Notes: generated by a model from the letters alone, not told the origin. A stretch of DNA of 25,560 nucleotides from an uncultured Clostridium sp. (GCA_900550335.1 URRU01000005.1:1-25560), one strand, 5' to 3'. Counted from the stretch's first letter, positions 16,535 through 22,490 are shown. A program made the numbers and translations.

Positions 16535-17017
16535 TTAAAATGGTAAAACATATTCTAGATACCATCTGTGTAGTATCTTTTTTCTCTCCCAGTAAAGTTC
16601 TTTTATCCAATTAGCCCAGAGAATTCTATCATCTGAACTAAGACATTTGAGATTCATAATCATACTATTTGCTATTCTTAACTGAACTAACTCAGTTTTA
16701 GTTTGTTGCATTTCTGCATGGCTGACAGCAAATACCATAATTTTGTCTTGGATTCTTTGTGCTATTGTATTAAGCATAGGATATTCTATTCTTTTATATA
16801 TACTATCAGGTAATCCACTAAAGATTGCACCATCACTAGATTCATCTTTTAGAAAATTATAATACTGATTACCTATTTTAGTTCTTCCAGTACAATATTC
16901 CTTTCCATTAAGCTTAAATGGAGTAACCGCATCTTTAGTAGTTAAAGATATAACTGTACCAGGATAGAAAGAATATTCTTTCTTAATATTTTTTTGTAAA
17001 TACTCAAATGCTTTCAT
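16535..17017 (-). CDS. Unknown protein, last gene of the small-gene operon
   Basis: 160 residues, not recognised. N-terminal half is mixed strand (YSFYPGTVISLTTKDAVTPF, TKIGNQYYNFLKD); C-terminal half is helical with aromatic residues (ILWANWIKELYWERKKILHRW). It starts 6 nt after the gene at 17024-17482. A palindromic hairpin (TTTAG/CTAAA) lies in the 59-nt gap to the sigma factor gene. Possibly DNA- or membrane-associated; no motif supports either. Confidence 0.6.
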   Translation of the reverse strand: MKAFEYLQKNIKKEYSFYPGTVISLTTKDAVTPFKLNGKEYCTGRTKIGNQYYNFLKDESSDGAIFSGLPDSIYKRIEYPMLNTIAQRIQDKIMVFAVSHAEMQQTKTELVQLRIANSMIMNLKCLSSDDRILWANWIKELYWERKKILHRWYLEYVLPF

Positions 17018-17023
17018 AATACT

Positions 17024-17482
17024 TTACATAATACCACGTAAACGAAGTCTTGTTTGAATTTGTTGAATGATAAGATCAGCTTGAGATATGCTAAATCCTG
17101 CACTGATAATCATTACTTGAGCTTTAACATTATATTGTTCTGGGTACATTTTAGTAAAGCTAATATATTTATTAACCCACTCATCAAATTGCTCATTTGT
17201 AAACTCAATAGACTTCTTCTCGGTAGTCTTTAATCCATTTTCATTCTTAATAGAACTACTTACAGATGGGAGATCAAAGATATAGTTCTTTGGATTACAT
17301 ACTATATCCTGCAATTCAGGATCATCTTCTTTTAAGACAGTAACTGTACCATCTTTCTCCATATCGTTCAATAGAACGCCACTAATTACTCGTAAATAAG
17401 GATATTCACCAGCAACTCTTACTAAAACACTTGTGTTTTTTCCATTGGCTATATATAAGCCAGCTCTTTTAAGTTCTAACAT
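17024..17482 (-). CDS. Unknown protein with a strong Shine-Dalgarno site
   Basis: 152 residues. N-terminal part is beta-rich (KRAGLYIANGKNTSVLVRVAG, shown in part: GLYIANGKNTSVLVRVAG), with a middle of mixed charge and a C-terminal helical domain (QFDEWVNKYISF, then NVKAQVMIISAGFSISQADL). The leader TTAAAAAGGAGGTATAAATG has a perfect AAGGAGG site, rare in this window, so expression may be high. The start abuts the end of the 61-aa gene. Family not recognised. Confidence 0.62.
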   Translation of the reverse strand: MLELKRAGLYIANGKNTSVLVRVAGEYPYLRVISGVLLNDMEKDGTVTVLKEDDPELQDIVCNPKNYIFDLPSVSSSIKNENGLKTTEKKSIEFTNEQFDEWVNKYISFTKMYPEQYNVKAQVMIISAGFSISQADLIIQQIQTRLRLRGIM

Positions 17483-17668
17483 TTATACCTCCTTTTTAAA
17501 GAATTTGTCTGCAACAATTTTAGCATCAGATAATGATAAATTATACTGATCTTTTACTCTTGAAAGAAAATCCATTTTAGATGTAGACTTTTCTGCAAGT
17601 TTTTCGATTTCTTGTTTTACTCCTGGATCATTAAACTTAACCCAAGGAATGATTTCAATTTTATTCAT
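17483..17668 (-). CDS. Small helical protein, faint L7/L12 C-domain resemblance
   Basis: 61 residues, predicted all-helical after a short N-terminal strand (NKIEIIPWVKF). The segment KMDFLSRVKDQYNLSLSDAK resembles the helix-turn-helix of the ribosomal L7/L12 C-terminal domain (KIxVIKxVRxxTGLGLKEAK), but the last strand is missing. Its ATG overlaps the stop of the gene upstream by 4 nt (ATGA). The resemblance is weak and may be coincidental. Confidence 0.55.
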   Translation of the reverse strand: MNKIEIIPWVKFNDPGVKQEIEKLAEKSTSKMDFLSRVKDQYNLSLSDAKIVADKFFKKEV

Positions 17669-17946
17669 CGTATTTGCTCTTTATATATTTCTATTTCTAA
17701 TTCAATTTTCTTCCAAAAATGATATCCTTCTGAAGTATTTATAGCATCAATACAATCTAAAATTCCTCGACTAAATTTAAATCGAATTCTTTCAATTGCT
17801 TTTCTATGATACTTATTATTTCTCCAGTAAGTTGGTACGCAAAATTCATACATATAATCTATGAACTTTGTTAGAACTTTGTTCTTTCTAAGAACATAAT
17901 CCCACTCAGGTGGAATTAAATCATTGATTGCTTTCTTTACACTCAT
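17665..17946 (-). CDS. Unknown small basic protein
   Basis: 93 residues, rich in Lys, Arg and aromatic residues (YMYEFCVPTYWRNNKYHRKA, then IERIRFKFSRGILDCIDAI). No known motif. It overlaps the upstream gene by 26 nt and the downstream one by 4 nt, typical of a tightly packed phage operon. Charge suggests nucleic-acid contact, with no direct support. Confidence 0.6.
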   Translation of the reverse strand: MSVKKAINDLIPPEWDYVLRKNKVLTKFIDYMYEFCVPTYWRNNKYHRKAIERIRFKFSRGILDCIDAINTSEGYHFWKKIELEIEIYKEQIR

Positions 17947-18166
17947 ACTTTACATCTGTTTGAGGTCCATAAAAAGAATGTTCGTAATTTGTATCTTTTA
18001 TTACTAATATAGCATATTTAGTAGAGTTTCTAGTCATCCTTATAGCTTCTTTTATAGAATAATTTCTAGTCCAAGACTCTATACGATCTAACATTTTTAG
18101 AACACTAGTAAGATACAAAATAGAAAAGTTTCTTTTTGTTGCTTTAATTTGCTTTACTGTTCTCAT
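17921..18166 (-). CDS. Unknown small basic protein
   Basis: 81 residues. Basic N-terminal helix (MRTVKQIKATKRNFSILYL), then a helical segment (MLDRIESWTRNYSIKEAIR) and a strand-like end (KYAILVIKDTNYEH). The leader shares ATTATCAAAAT with several other genes here. Not recognised; reality supported by its place in an uninterrupted co-directional run. Confidence 0.58.
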   Translation of the reverse strand: MRTVKQIKATKRNFSILYLTSVLKMLDRIESWTRNYSIKEAIRMTRNSTKYAILVIKDTNYEHSFYGPQTDVKYECKESNQ

Positions 18167-18177
18167 AATTTTGATAA

Positions 18178-18672
18178 TTATTTACTACTATTACCTTTTA
18201 ATAGGTCTTTATAGTAATGTTTAACTGCTGTAAGTACTTCTTTAAATTCAACTATATTATCTATTATCCCACAATATTTTATATCTCCAGCAAAAGGAAT
18301 AGGATATAAAGCACAGAAATAATAGGAATTTAAAAATAATCTACTACTTTTAATTCTAGTTGTAAGTCCAATTGTAGGATCAGAAGTAATAGGTATAACC
18401 CATATAGTATTGAAATCGATATCTATACTTACCACAATCGCATAATGAACTGTTGGACCAATAATCGTACGTACAATATCATACTTTTGTAAAGTAGTAT
18501 ATACTTCAGTAGCATTTAATTTAGTAGCAGGTATATCTATTATTTTTCTATACTCTGTTAATTGTAATTTAGTAGCTACTTTTTCTAATGCATCTTCGTC
18601 TGGTATTACACTATTATTTATAATACTACTTAGTGTATTACGTAAATTTTTATTATCAGTTTTACTATCCAT
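18178..18672 (-). CDS. MazF/PemK-like protein
   Basis: 164 residues. After a 60-residue helical N-terminal extension, the core YDIVRTIIGPTVHYAIVVS (about 67-85), then IWVIPITSDPTIGL and the basic strand IKSSRLFLN match the layout of the MazF/PemK fold (GDIV..., GPTVG...PxxVVS, xVxPITS). In MazF toxins this is an endoribonuclease that cuts mRNA. No antitoxin gene is evident next to it; the N-terminal extension could serve that role or tether it. Catalytic residues cannot be confirmed, so it may be a binding domain using the same fold. Its leader carries AAAATCAATTTAA. Confidence 0.5.
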   Translation of the reverse strand: MDSKTDNKNLRNTLSSIINNSVIPDEDALEKVATKLQLTEYRKIIDIPATKLNATEVYTTLQKYDIVRTIIGPTVHYAIVVSIDIDFNTIWVIPITSDPTIGLTTRIKSSRLFLNSYYFCALYPIPFAGDIKYCGIIDNIVEFKEVLTAVKHYYKDLLKGNSSK

Positions 18673-18694
18673 AAATTAAATTGATTTTAATTAG

Positions 18695-18775
18695 TAGTAA
18701 GGGGAGGACTCGAACCTCCGATACCAGCTTTTGATATTATCTCACCGCTCTACCATCTGAGTACTATCCTTACTC
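18695..18775 (-). ncRNA. Irregular tRNA-like element just after the tmRNA
   Basis: Perfect 7-bp acceptor (AGTAAGG with CCTTACT), discriminator A, and perfect T-arm (GGAGG-TTCGAGT-CCTCC). The D-arm CTC/GAG has a 2-nt insertion. The anticodon region fits poorly: the best hairpin (TGA-GATAATA-TCA) has only 3 bp and lacks the universal T33, so I cannot give an anticodon. It begins right at the 3' side of the tmRNA coding piece, so its 5' processing by RNase P could define that end. It is a decayed tRNA, an intron-bearing one, or a tRNA mimic used for processing. Confidence 0.55.
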
Positions 18776-18915
18776 CAGCTTTCTACGACATTAGCTTAGC
18801 CGTTTTGAACTTACGCCGCAATACGGCTATAGTTCATAATATAACTTGTATTGCCAGTTATCTGCTTATTGACCTATTCTACTTCACACTGTCGCTGTCA
18901 AATTCATTCAGCCCC
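18776..18915 (-). ncRNA. ssrA: tmRNA, coding piece of a circularly permuted gene
   Basis: It starts with GGGGCTG at 18915-18909, which pairs over all 7 bp with CAGCTCC of the acceptor piece (19029-19023), with the G.T wobble at pair 3 that marks alanine-accepting tmRNAs. GAATTTGACAG follows as the D-loop region. Three P2 helix arms, CGAC (18894-18891), GTAGA (18882-18878) and GGTCAAT (18874-18868), pair in nested order with arms in the acceptor piece. A tag frame and a stem AGCCGT/ACGGCT come next, with the tag stop codon in the loop, as in helix 5 of standard tmRNA. There is too little room for a standard PK1. The 3' end is uncertain. Confidence 0.75.
18811..18855 (-). other. tmRNA tag reading frame (14 codons plus TAA)
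   Basis: Reading from GGC at 18855 to TAA at 18811 gives GNTSYIMNYSRIAA, then stop. The Ala-Ala end preceded by a hydrophobic residue is the usual degradation signal recognised by ClpXP-type proteases, and 14 residues is a normal tag length (known permuted tmRNAs have similar lengths). The stop sits in the loop of the AGCCGT/ACGGCT stem. The resume codon is inferred, so the first residues are less certain than the last. Confidence 0.55.
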
Positions 18916-19021
18916 CAGTAGTAAGTAGATATTTACATCTAACCTACCCACTATGCATTTCCTATCATTTTACTTCGAGGGAGATGCTAGCAATAGAAGT
19001 CACCTTAGACGTCATAGTGAG
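18916..19021 (-). ncRNA. Intervening segment of the permuted tmRNA, with a repeated hairpin
   Basis: This spacer of about 106 nt joins the acceptor 3' end to the coding 5' end and would be cut out during maturation. It contains a 9-bp hairpin at 18920-18952 (AGTGGGTAG with CTACTTACT). The sequence 18919-18942 is identical over 24 nt to 10275-10298 upstream of tRNA-Leu. There the stem's other arm differs by A-to-G and T-to-G changes that alter pairing with T only mildly, so the hairpin shape is preserved. Confidence 0.55.
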
Positions 19022-19100
19022 TGGAGCTGGAGGGGATCAAACCCTCGTCCATACGACTGATTCATAGACCTAACAGTCAATTTCTTTAATTTCTTTAAAA
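19022..19100 (-). ncRNA. ssrA: tmRNA, acceptor piece of a circularly permuted gene
   Basis: On the minus strand it reads P2 arms ATTGACT (19081-19075), TCTAT (19068-19064), GTCG (19057-19054), then GGACGAGGG leading into the T-arm GAGGG-TTTGATC-CCCTC (19046-19030) and the acceptor strand CAGCTCC (19029-19023) with discriminator A. GGAC-x-GGG before the T-loop is a hallmark of the tmRNA 3' end. CCA is not encoded. This piece precedes the coding piece in transcription order, the reverse of an ordinary ssrA gene, so the mature RNA would be two-piece. The 5' boundary is approximate. Confidence 0.75.
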
Positions 19101-19299
19101 AACTACTATCCTATTTATTCGTATCTCTTATTCATAGGCAACCCTTTTCCTTCATCTTAGACCAATATTAGATACTGGTTGACCGTTGTATAGTCCATTG
19201 TACTCTTGCTTAGTAGCTTAGTTGTTACTAAGCTTCCATTAGGGATTTGGTTGATAATAGTAGTTCTGGGTTGACTGCACCATACTAACTTGTTTAGGG
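19101..19299 (-). ncRNA. Structured stretch upstream of the tmRNA acceptor piece
   Basis: No gene. On the minus strand there is an 8-bp hairpin AGCTTAGT/ACTAAGCT at 19215-19234, and another with arms ACCAGTAT/ATATTGGT and a 3-nt loop near 19157-19175. They could be pseudoknot or stem elements of a longer acceptor RNA or simply leader structure. A 14-codon frame (MVQSTQNYYYQPNP) occurs here but has no further support. Confidence 0.35.
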
Positions 19300-19488
19300 T
19301 TAATAATACATATCTCTACCATATACCTCTGGCGAAGGAGTATTAGTAGTTACTGTTGGAATCGATTCAGATTTGTCATTTCTGAATTGACATACATCAC
19401 AATGTTTTTTATTACATTGCAACGGACAATCGTTCTTTAAAAGATTGTTTACTGTTGCTTTAAGCTTTTGATTACTTATCAATTTCAT
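19300..19488 (-). CDS. Small Cys-rich protein
   Basis: 62 residues from the ATG at 19488. The cluster CPLQCNKKHCDVC (four Cys, with a His before the third) could bind zinc. The tail is Ser/Thr/Pro-rich and ends YGRDMYY. An upstream in-frame ATG at 19557 would add 23 residues but overlaps most of the 41-aa gene at 19472-19597, so the shorter start with a 17-nt overlap is preferred. Function unknown. Confidence 0.5.
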   Translation of the reverse strand: MKLISNQKLKATVNNLLKNDCPLQCNKKHCDVCQFRNDKSESIPTVTTNTPSPEVYGRDMYY

Positions 19489-19597
19489 AATCTCTGGATT
19501 TGCGATCATAAGGCTGTAATTTAGCTCTACGCGATCTTGTTTTTTTAGTATTACCATATTTCATGGTATAATTACTATCTTTGAATGTCTTTCCCAT
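19472..19597 (-). CDS. Small basic protein, 41 residues
   Basis: ATG at 19597 overlaps the TAA of the gene upstream (TAATG), the coupling seen elsewhere in this window. The product begins MGKTFKDSNYTMKYGN and continues KKTRSRRAKLQPYDRKSRDY, ending EIDK. It is strongly basic, with the look of short phage nucleic-acid-binding or ribosome-associated peptides. It shares 17 nt or more with the Cys-rich gene in another frame. The coupling and composition make it likely real; the function is unknown. Confidence 0.55.
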   Translation of the reverse strand: MGKTFKDSNYTMKYGNTKKTRSRRAKLQPYDRKSRDYEIDK

Positions 19598-19995
19598 TAT
19601 GAAATCATTGATAAAGCTACACGAGCATATTCTACAATATTTTCCATTTCTTTTCTTTTAGAAAGAAATTCAAGGTCTCTATTAGTTTTAGGACCATACG
19701 ATAGTACTTCAAGAATAGGTCTTTCTATTACTCCTTTTAATACAAGAGTATAAAAAGAGCTACGGAAAGCTATACTATCTGATTCTTCTCCACATACCTC
19801 GATAATCTTTTCTATAGCAATCATAAAATCGCTCTTACGAATAGATTTCTTATTTTTGTTAGTAGGTAGAAATTCATCTTCAGTATAGATAGTAGCTTTA
19901 ACATCTATACCCATTATACCTTGAAGAGCAATTACACCATTTTCGATGAGTTCATCATTAACTCCATCTTTAAATCCAATAATTAAAAGTTTCAT
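19597..19995 (-). CDS. Unknown protein
   Basis: 132 residues. Begins with a strand MKLLIIGF, then a helix and a second strand (VKATIYTEDEF), followed by a helical part (KSDFMIAIEKIIEVCG) and a C-terminal helix. The alpha/beta start suggests a small Rossmann-like fold but no motif is clear. The leader has TTTAATCAATAAAA. The gene is co-directional and coupled to the 41-aa gene downstream. Confidence 0.6.
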   Translation of the reverse strand: MKLLIIGFKDGVNDELIENGVIALQGIMGIDVKATIYTEDEFLPTNKNKKSIRKSDFMIAIEKIIEVCGEESDSIAFRSSFYTLVLKGVIERPILEVLSYGPKTNRDLEFLSKRKEMENIVEYARVALSMIS

Positions 19996-20020
19996 TTGTT
20001 TAAGTTTTATTGATTAAATA

Positions 20021-20284
20021 CTATAAGTCTTCTTTATAAGTGTGAGTATGATAGTATACTCCACAATGTTTGCAGTATACTCTCTTAGTAGTGCCTTTGG
20101 CTATTTCCTTTTTAGGATCAAATTCACTACTCCATTTATGACCATCGATAATACAATCTATTTCAGCAATTGCTCTAGAGTATTTCAATGGTGATAGACA
20201 TAATGCTTCATAAGCTTTTTGCCTAGCTTCTCTGCGTATTTTTCTAATACGCATTGTTCTGGTTAATTTTGATAATATTCCCAT
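20021..20284 (-). CDS. Small zinc-ribbon-like protein
   Basis: 87 residues. A basic N-terminal helix (KLTRTMRIRKIRREARQKA) leads to IDCIIDGHKW and then RVYCKHCGVYYHTHTYKEDL. The CKHCG knuckle plus the Cys and His of IDCIIDGH would provide four zinc ligands. Such small basic zinc ribbons usually bind nucleic acid. The leader carries AATCAATTTAAA. Immediately downstream on the transcript is a hatchet ribozyme region. Confidence 0.6.
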   Translation of the reverse strand: MGILSKLTRTMRIRKIRREARQKAYEALCLSPLKYSRAIAEIDCIIDGHKWSSEFDPKKEIAKGTTKRVYCKHCGVYYHTHTYKEDL

Positions 20285-20474
20285 AATTTAAACGTTTAAA
20301 TTGATTAATAATGACGCCTGGACACTCAGGATTTAATTAAGTTAGTGCCAACTCTTAGTTTATAGCATTTGTTATAAGACAAAGATAAACGACCACAATC
20401 GTTACTTACTATGACTCTCACTATAGTTTTAACTCATAAGCAGAAATAGCTGTCAAACTAAATCTTATTGGAGT
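20285..20474 (-). other. Non-coding gap downstream of hatchet ribozyme 1
   Basis: No gene. On the minus strand it can form ACTAT/ATAGT, AACGA/TCGTT and TTTGT/ACAAA hairpins and a small CCTG/CAGG hairpin, ending at the leader of the zinc-ribbon gene. If ribozyme 1 cleaves, this stretch plus the ribozyme would form the 5' leader of that gene's mRNA. One part (GTGAGAGTC, then TTGTGG) faintly recalls hatchet core sequence but lacks the 3' core. Confidence 0.3.
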
Positions 20475-20624
20475 ACATGGTTTTAACGTCCGCACGATCA
20501 TATATACCATTTATTCTATCAATCCCGTTTTTTACAGTTGCGCAATTAACCTGTATAAATGAGGATAAACGATAACCTTGCTGTATATACTTACGCCCCA
20601 CATGCTTGTCATTTTCTGAGGACG
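20475..20624 (-). ncRNA. Hatchet self-cleaving ribozyme 1 (expanded)
   Basis: On the minus strand CTCAGAAAATGACAA is followed by GCATG and the core TGGGGCGTAAG, and later by GATCGTGCGGACGTTAAAAC and CATGT. This reproduces the two conserved strands of the hatchet ribozyme as I remember it (CTCAGAAAATGACAA, GTGGGGCGTAAG, GATCGTGCAGACGTTAAAATCA). Helix P2 is GCATG/CATGT and P3 is GTATATAC/GTATATA. About 75 nt are inserted at the end of P3. Hatchet cleaves at its own 5' boundary. It sits between the genes at 20695 and 20284. A 60-codon frame across it is spurious. Confidence 0.85.
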
Positions 20625-20653
20625 TATACTCTATCTTCACAGACTGAGTATAC
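20624..20653 (-). other. Hairpin at the 5' edge of hatchet ribozyme 1
   Basis: Perfect 8-bp stem GTATACTC/GAGTATAC with a 14-nt loop, directly upstream of the ribozyme on the transcript and after the stop of the gene at 20695. After self-cleavage near here it would leave a stable 3' end on the upstream mRNA. Confidence 0.5.
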
Positions 20654-20694
20654 TAGACTCTAATATTCATTTAAAACAGAAAGAAGGTTTGGTT

Positions 20695-21159
20695 TTAATT
20701 CTGAATAGAGTCATTTACAACCGTCGATATAACATGAGTTTGTATAGAGTCATCAAGATATTTTTGAGCTCTTGCTCCAGATAACACTGTATTATACGTT
20801 GATGTGTTTGATTCATATATGTAAATCATGTCTTTTATAGACAACGATGTACCATGTTGCATCAAAATATCAATTAATACTACCTTTGGCATAGCTAAAA
20901 ATACACTATCAATCCTTCTATCTTCTCTCATTTGCTCTCTCATGTCGAGAATATCCTGTATTGTTGTTACAGGTTCCTCAATGATAACTTGAGGATCTTC
21001 TTGTACTTCTTCTTGGTTTACACCATTTAAGAAATTAGCAATGTTTTCACGCTCTGCGTAAATTATTGCTCCCATCATGCCTATTAAGGCAAGAGTTATT
21101 AATGATACCCAAACTATTATTCTTGGCGGTTTAGGTCTCGCCATCATTTCATTTTCCAT
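20695..21159 (-). CDS. Single-pass membrane protein, function unknown
   Basis: 154 residues. A short polar head (MENEMMARPKPPR) precedes one hydrophobic segment IIVWVSLITLALIGMMGAII (about 14-33), so the protein is probably anchored with its C-terminal 120 residues outside the cytoplasm. That part starts acidic and is helical (IQDILDMREQMREDRRID). No enzyme motif is seen. The leader has ACATTATCAAAATGG. It could be a spanin-like or superinfection-exclusion protein, but nothing specific supports this. Confidence 0.6.
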   Translation of the reverse strand: MENEMMARPKPPRIIVWVSLITLALIGMMGAIIYAERENIANFLNGVNQEEVQEDPQVIIEEPVTTIQDILDMREQMREDRRIDSVFLAMPKVVLIDILMQHGTSLSIKDMIYIYESNTSTYNTVLSGARAQKYLDDSIQTHVISTVVNDSIQN

Positions 21160-21184
21160 TTTGATAATGTTTTAAAATTAGTAA

Positions 21185-21553
21185 TTAATCTCCCCAAAAC
21201 CAATCTTGGAGTAGTTCTTTAAAGTTTTCTATTATGTAATTTCCATCCTCTCTTTCTTTTATCTTCAGAGAAGTCCCGACAGCAGCATCGGAAAGGCCCA
21301 ACCCAGCGCCAGAATCCAAATAGAACAAACCCGCAGATTTATTATATCCATCTTTTCTGTATAACCAAGAATAGATGTAATAATAATCGAACTTAGGTGT
21401 CCAAGGTTTATTACCATTACTAATGAAATTTAGAGCAGCTATAATTGTACTAAGCTGTTCATACAGATTCAAATGCTTATCTTTATAAGTTCTGGGTTTT
21501 CTACCTATTACTTTACAAGCATCTTTGTAAGTTTTAATTTCTTCTCTTTTCAT
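21185..21553 (-). CDS. Bacteroides-phage family protein with a possible variable region
   Basis: 122 residues from the ATG at 21553, chosen because TTTAATCAATAAAAGTATG precedes it. N-terminal IKTYKDACKVIGRKP, middle STIIAALNFISNG with KPWTPKFDYYYIYSWLY, then a C-terminal part AVGTSLKIKE and FKELLQDW. I recognise this order from a common family in Bacteroides phages and mobile elements (TYEDACKVLG ... ALNxGWxPxW ... YPW ... VGSRLCFK ... FxDLY), whose stretch before VGSRLC differs greatly between members. Here that stretch (residues ~73-97) is encoded by markedly GC-rich DNA. Function unknown; a ligand-binding role is inferred. Confidence 0.6.
   Translation of the reverse strand: MKREEIKTYKDACKVIGRKPRTYKDKHLNLYEQLSTIIAALNFISNGNKPWTPKFDYYYIYSWLYRKDGYNKSAGLFYLDSGAGLGLSDAAVGTSLKIKEREDGNYIIENFKELLQDWFWGD
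21271..21336 (-). other. GC-rich patch, candidate variable repeat (DGR-type)
   Basis: The 40 bases 21271-21310 hold 26 G or C, against roughly 30 percent in surrounding DNA. On the coding strand the patch uses GCG, GGC, GGG, GTC, TCC and CTG codons scarcely seen in neighbouring genes. Diversity-generating retroelements change template adenines to other bases, which raises GC locally in exactly this way. No template repeat or reverse transcriptase is visible within the window. Confidence 0.35.
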
Positions 21554-21557
21554 ACTT

Positions 21558-21869
21558 TTATTGATTAAAATATATCTGCTTTTTCTTACCAATGGTATCT
21601 CCTATAGAATAGTTATACCATAATCCAGAAGGAACAACTATATTAGTAATTCGATATCTAATATCTAGAGTATAAGGATTTTTAATAGTAAGTATATAGT
21701 CGTTTGTACTCTTATCTTTTCTCACTATTATACAATTCTTATAATTGTCTAAAAACTCTGTAGCTGTGTTAACACGTGCAACAGATAGTCTGTTAACTAT
21801 CCATATGACTATAAGCACAAATATTATAGCACCTACTATAGATTTAGTAATACTATTTAAACTTCCCAT
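21558..21869 (-). CDS. Small single-pass membrane protein
   Basis: 103 residues. N-terminal hydrophobic segment SIVGAIIFVLIVIWIVN (about 10-26), then an outside or cytoplasmic domain of about 75 residues that is beta-rich (NYKNCIIVRKDKSTNDYILT and LDIRYRITNIVVP). Starts inside the 3' end of the upstream gene (13-nt overlap). Not recognised. Confidence 0.58.
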   Translation of the reverse strand: MGSLNSITKSIVGAIIFVLIVIWIVNRLSVARVNTATEFLDNYKNCIIVRKDKSTNDYILTIKNPYTLDIRYRITNIVVPSGLWYNYSIGDTIGKKKQIYFNQ

Positions 21870-22156
21870 GGATACTCCTCCCTATACTTAAATGCATATC
21901 TCCACCAAGCACTTTCAGCAAGAGTAGTAGATACACCAAATGTGAAATAATTTTCAAATTCATACATATCGTGTAATATAATACTTCTTTGAAATACTCC
22001 TTGTTCTATTATTCTGCTTTTAAGAATCCAAGAATAGTCATTGTTTAAGCATTCAGTTAGAAATACACTAAGTATTTTTTCCTTTATAAGGAAATGTAAG
22101 AGATTATACGACATTACTCTTAAAACTCTTAATCTTGTAAGTTTTTCTTCTTTCAT
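21857..22156 (-). CDS. Small unknown protein
   Basis: 99 residues with a helical, hydrophobic-aromatic sequence (LRVLRVMSYNLLHFLIKEKI, then ESAWWRYAFKYREEYPWE). Preceded by the shared leader TTAAAATCAATTTAATATG. Overlaps the next gene by 13 nt. No motif identified. Confidence 0.58.
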   Translation of the reverse strand: MKEEKLTRLRVLRVMSYNLLHFLIKEKILSVFLTECLNNDYSWILKSRIIEQGVFQRSIILHDMYEFENYFTFGVSTTLAESAWWRYAFKYREEYPWEV

Positions 22157-22490
22157 ATTAAATTGATTTTAATGTTAATTACTAATTATAAAAGGCATTA
22201 GTTTTCATAGGTACAAACTGGAAGATTCTTTAGACCTACTACTTAACACACTCGCCACGTGAAGGCTGCCTTAATGAGTGCAATCAGTATATCTATATTC
22301 ACATATAAATATACTGACAACAGTACGCTTACTGTTATGCTTAATTAATCAATCTGTAAATTAAGAATGAACAATGATTAAATAAACAAATGGCTGATAC
22401 TGTAAATCTAAGGACGAACGAACTTGGCTATATTAAACTATATGACATCTGCGACTAGGAGAAGGTAATATTGCTGTCTAATATAGTTGT
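22157..22490 (-). ncRNA. Structured non-coding gap downstream of hatchet ribozyme 2
   Basis: No gene. Clear hairpins on the minus strand are 22319-22336 (7 bp AACAGTA/TACTGTT), 22284-22317 (9 bp TCAGTATAT/ATATACTGA) and an AAGGC/GCCTT element with CACTC/GAGTG arms near 22240-22280. After ribozyme cleavage this stretch would lie in the 5' leader of the gene at 21857-22156. It may be a further small RNA of unknown type. Confidence 0.4.

Noticed and set aside
20330..20460. A possible fourth, degenerate hatchet copy (GTGAGAGTC, TTGTGG)
   Set aside because: The second conserved strand (GTGCAGACGTTAAAA) is absent.
20458..20640. A 60-codon open frame on the minus strand
   Set aside because: It runs straight through the conserved core of hatchet ribozyme 1, and its sequence is explained by the ribozyme strands.
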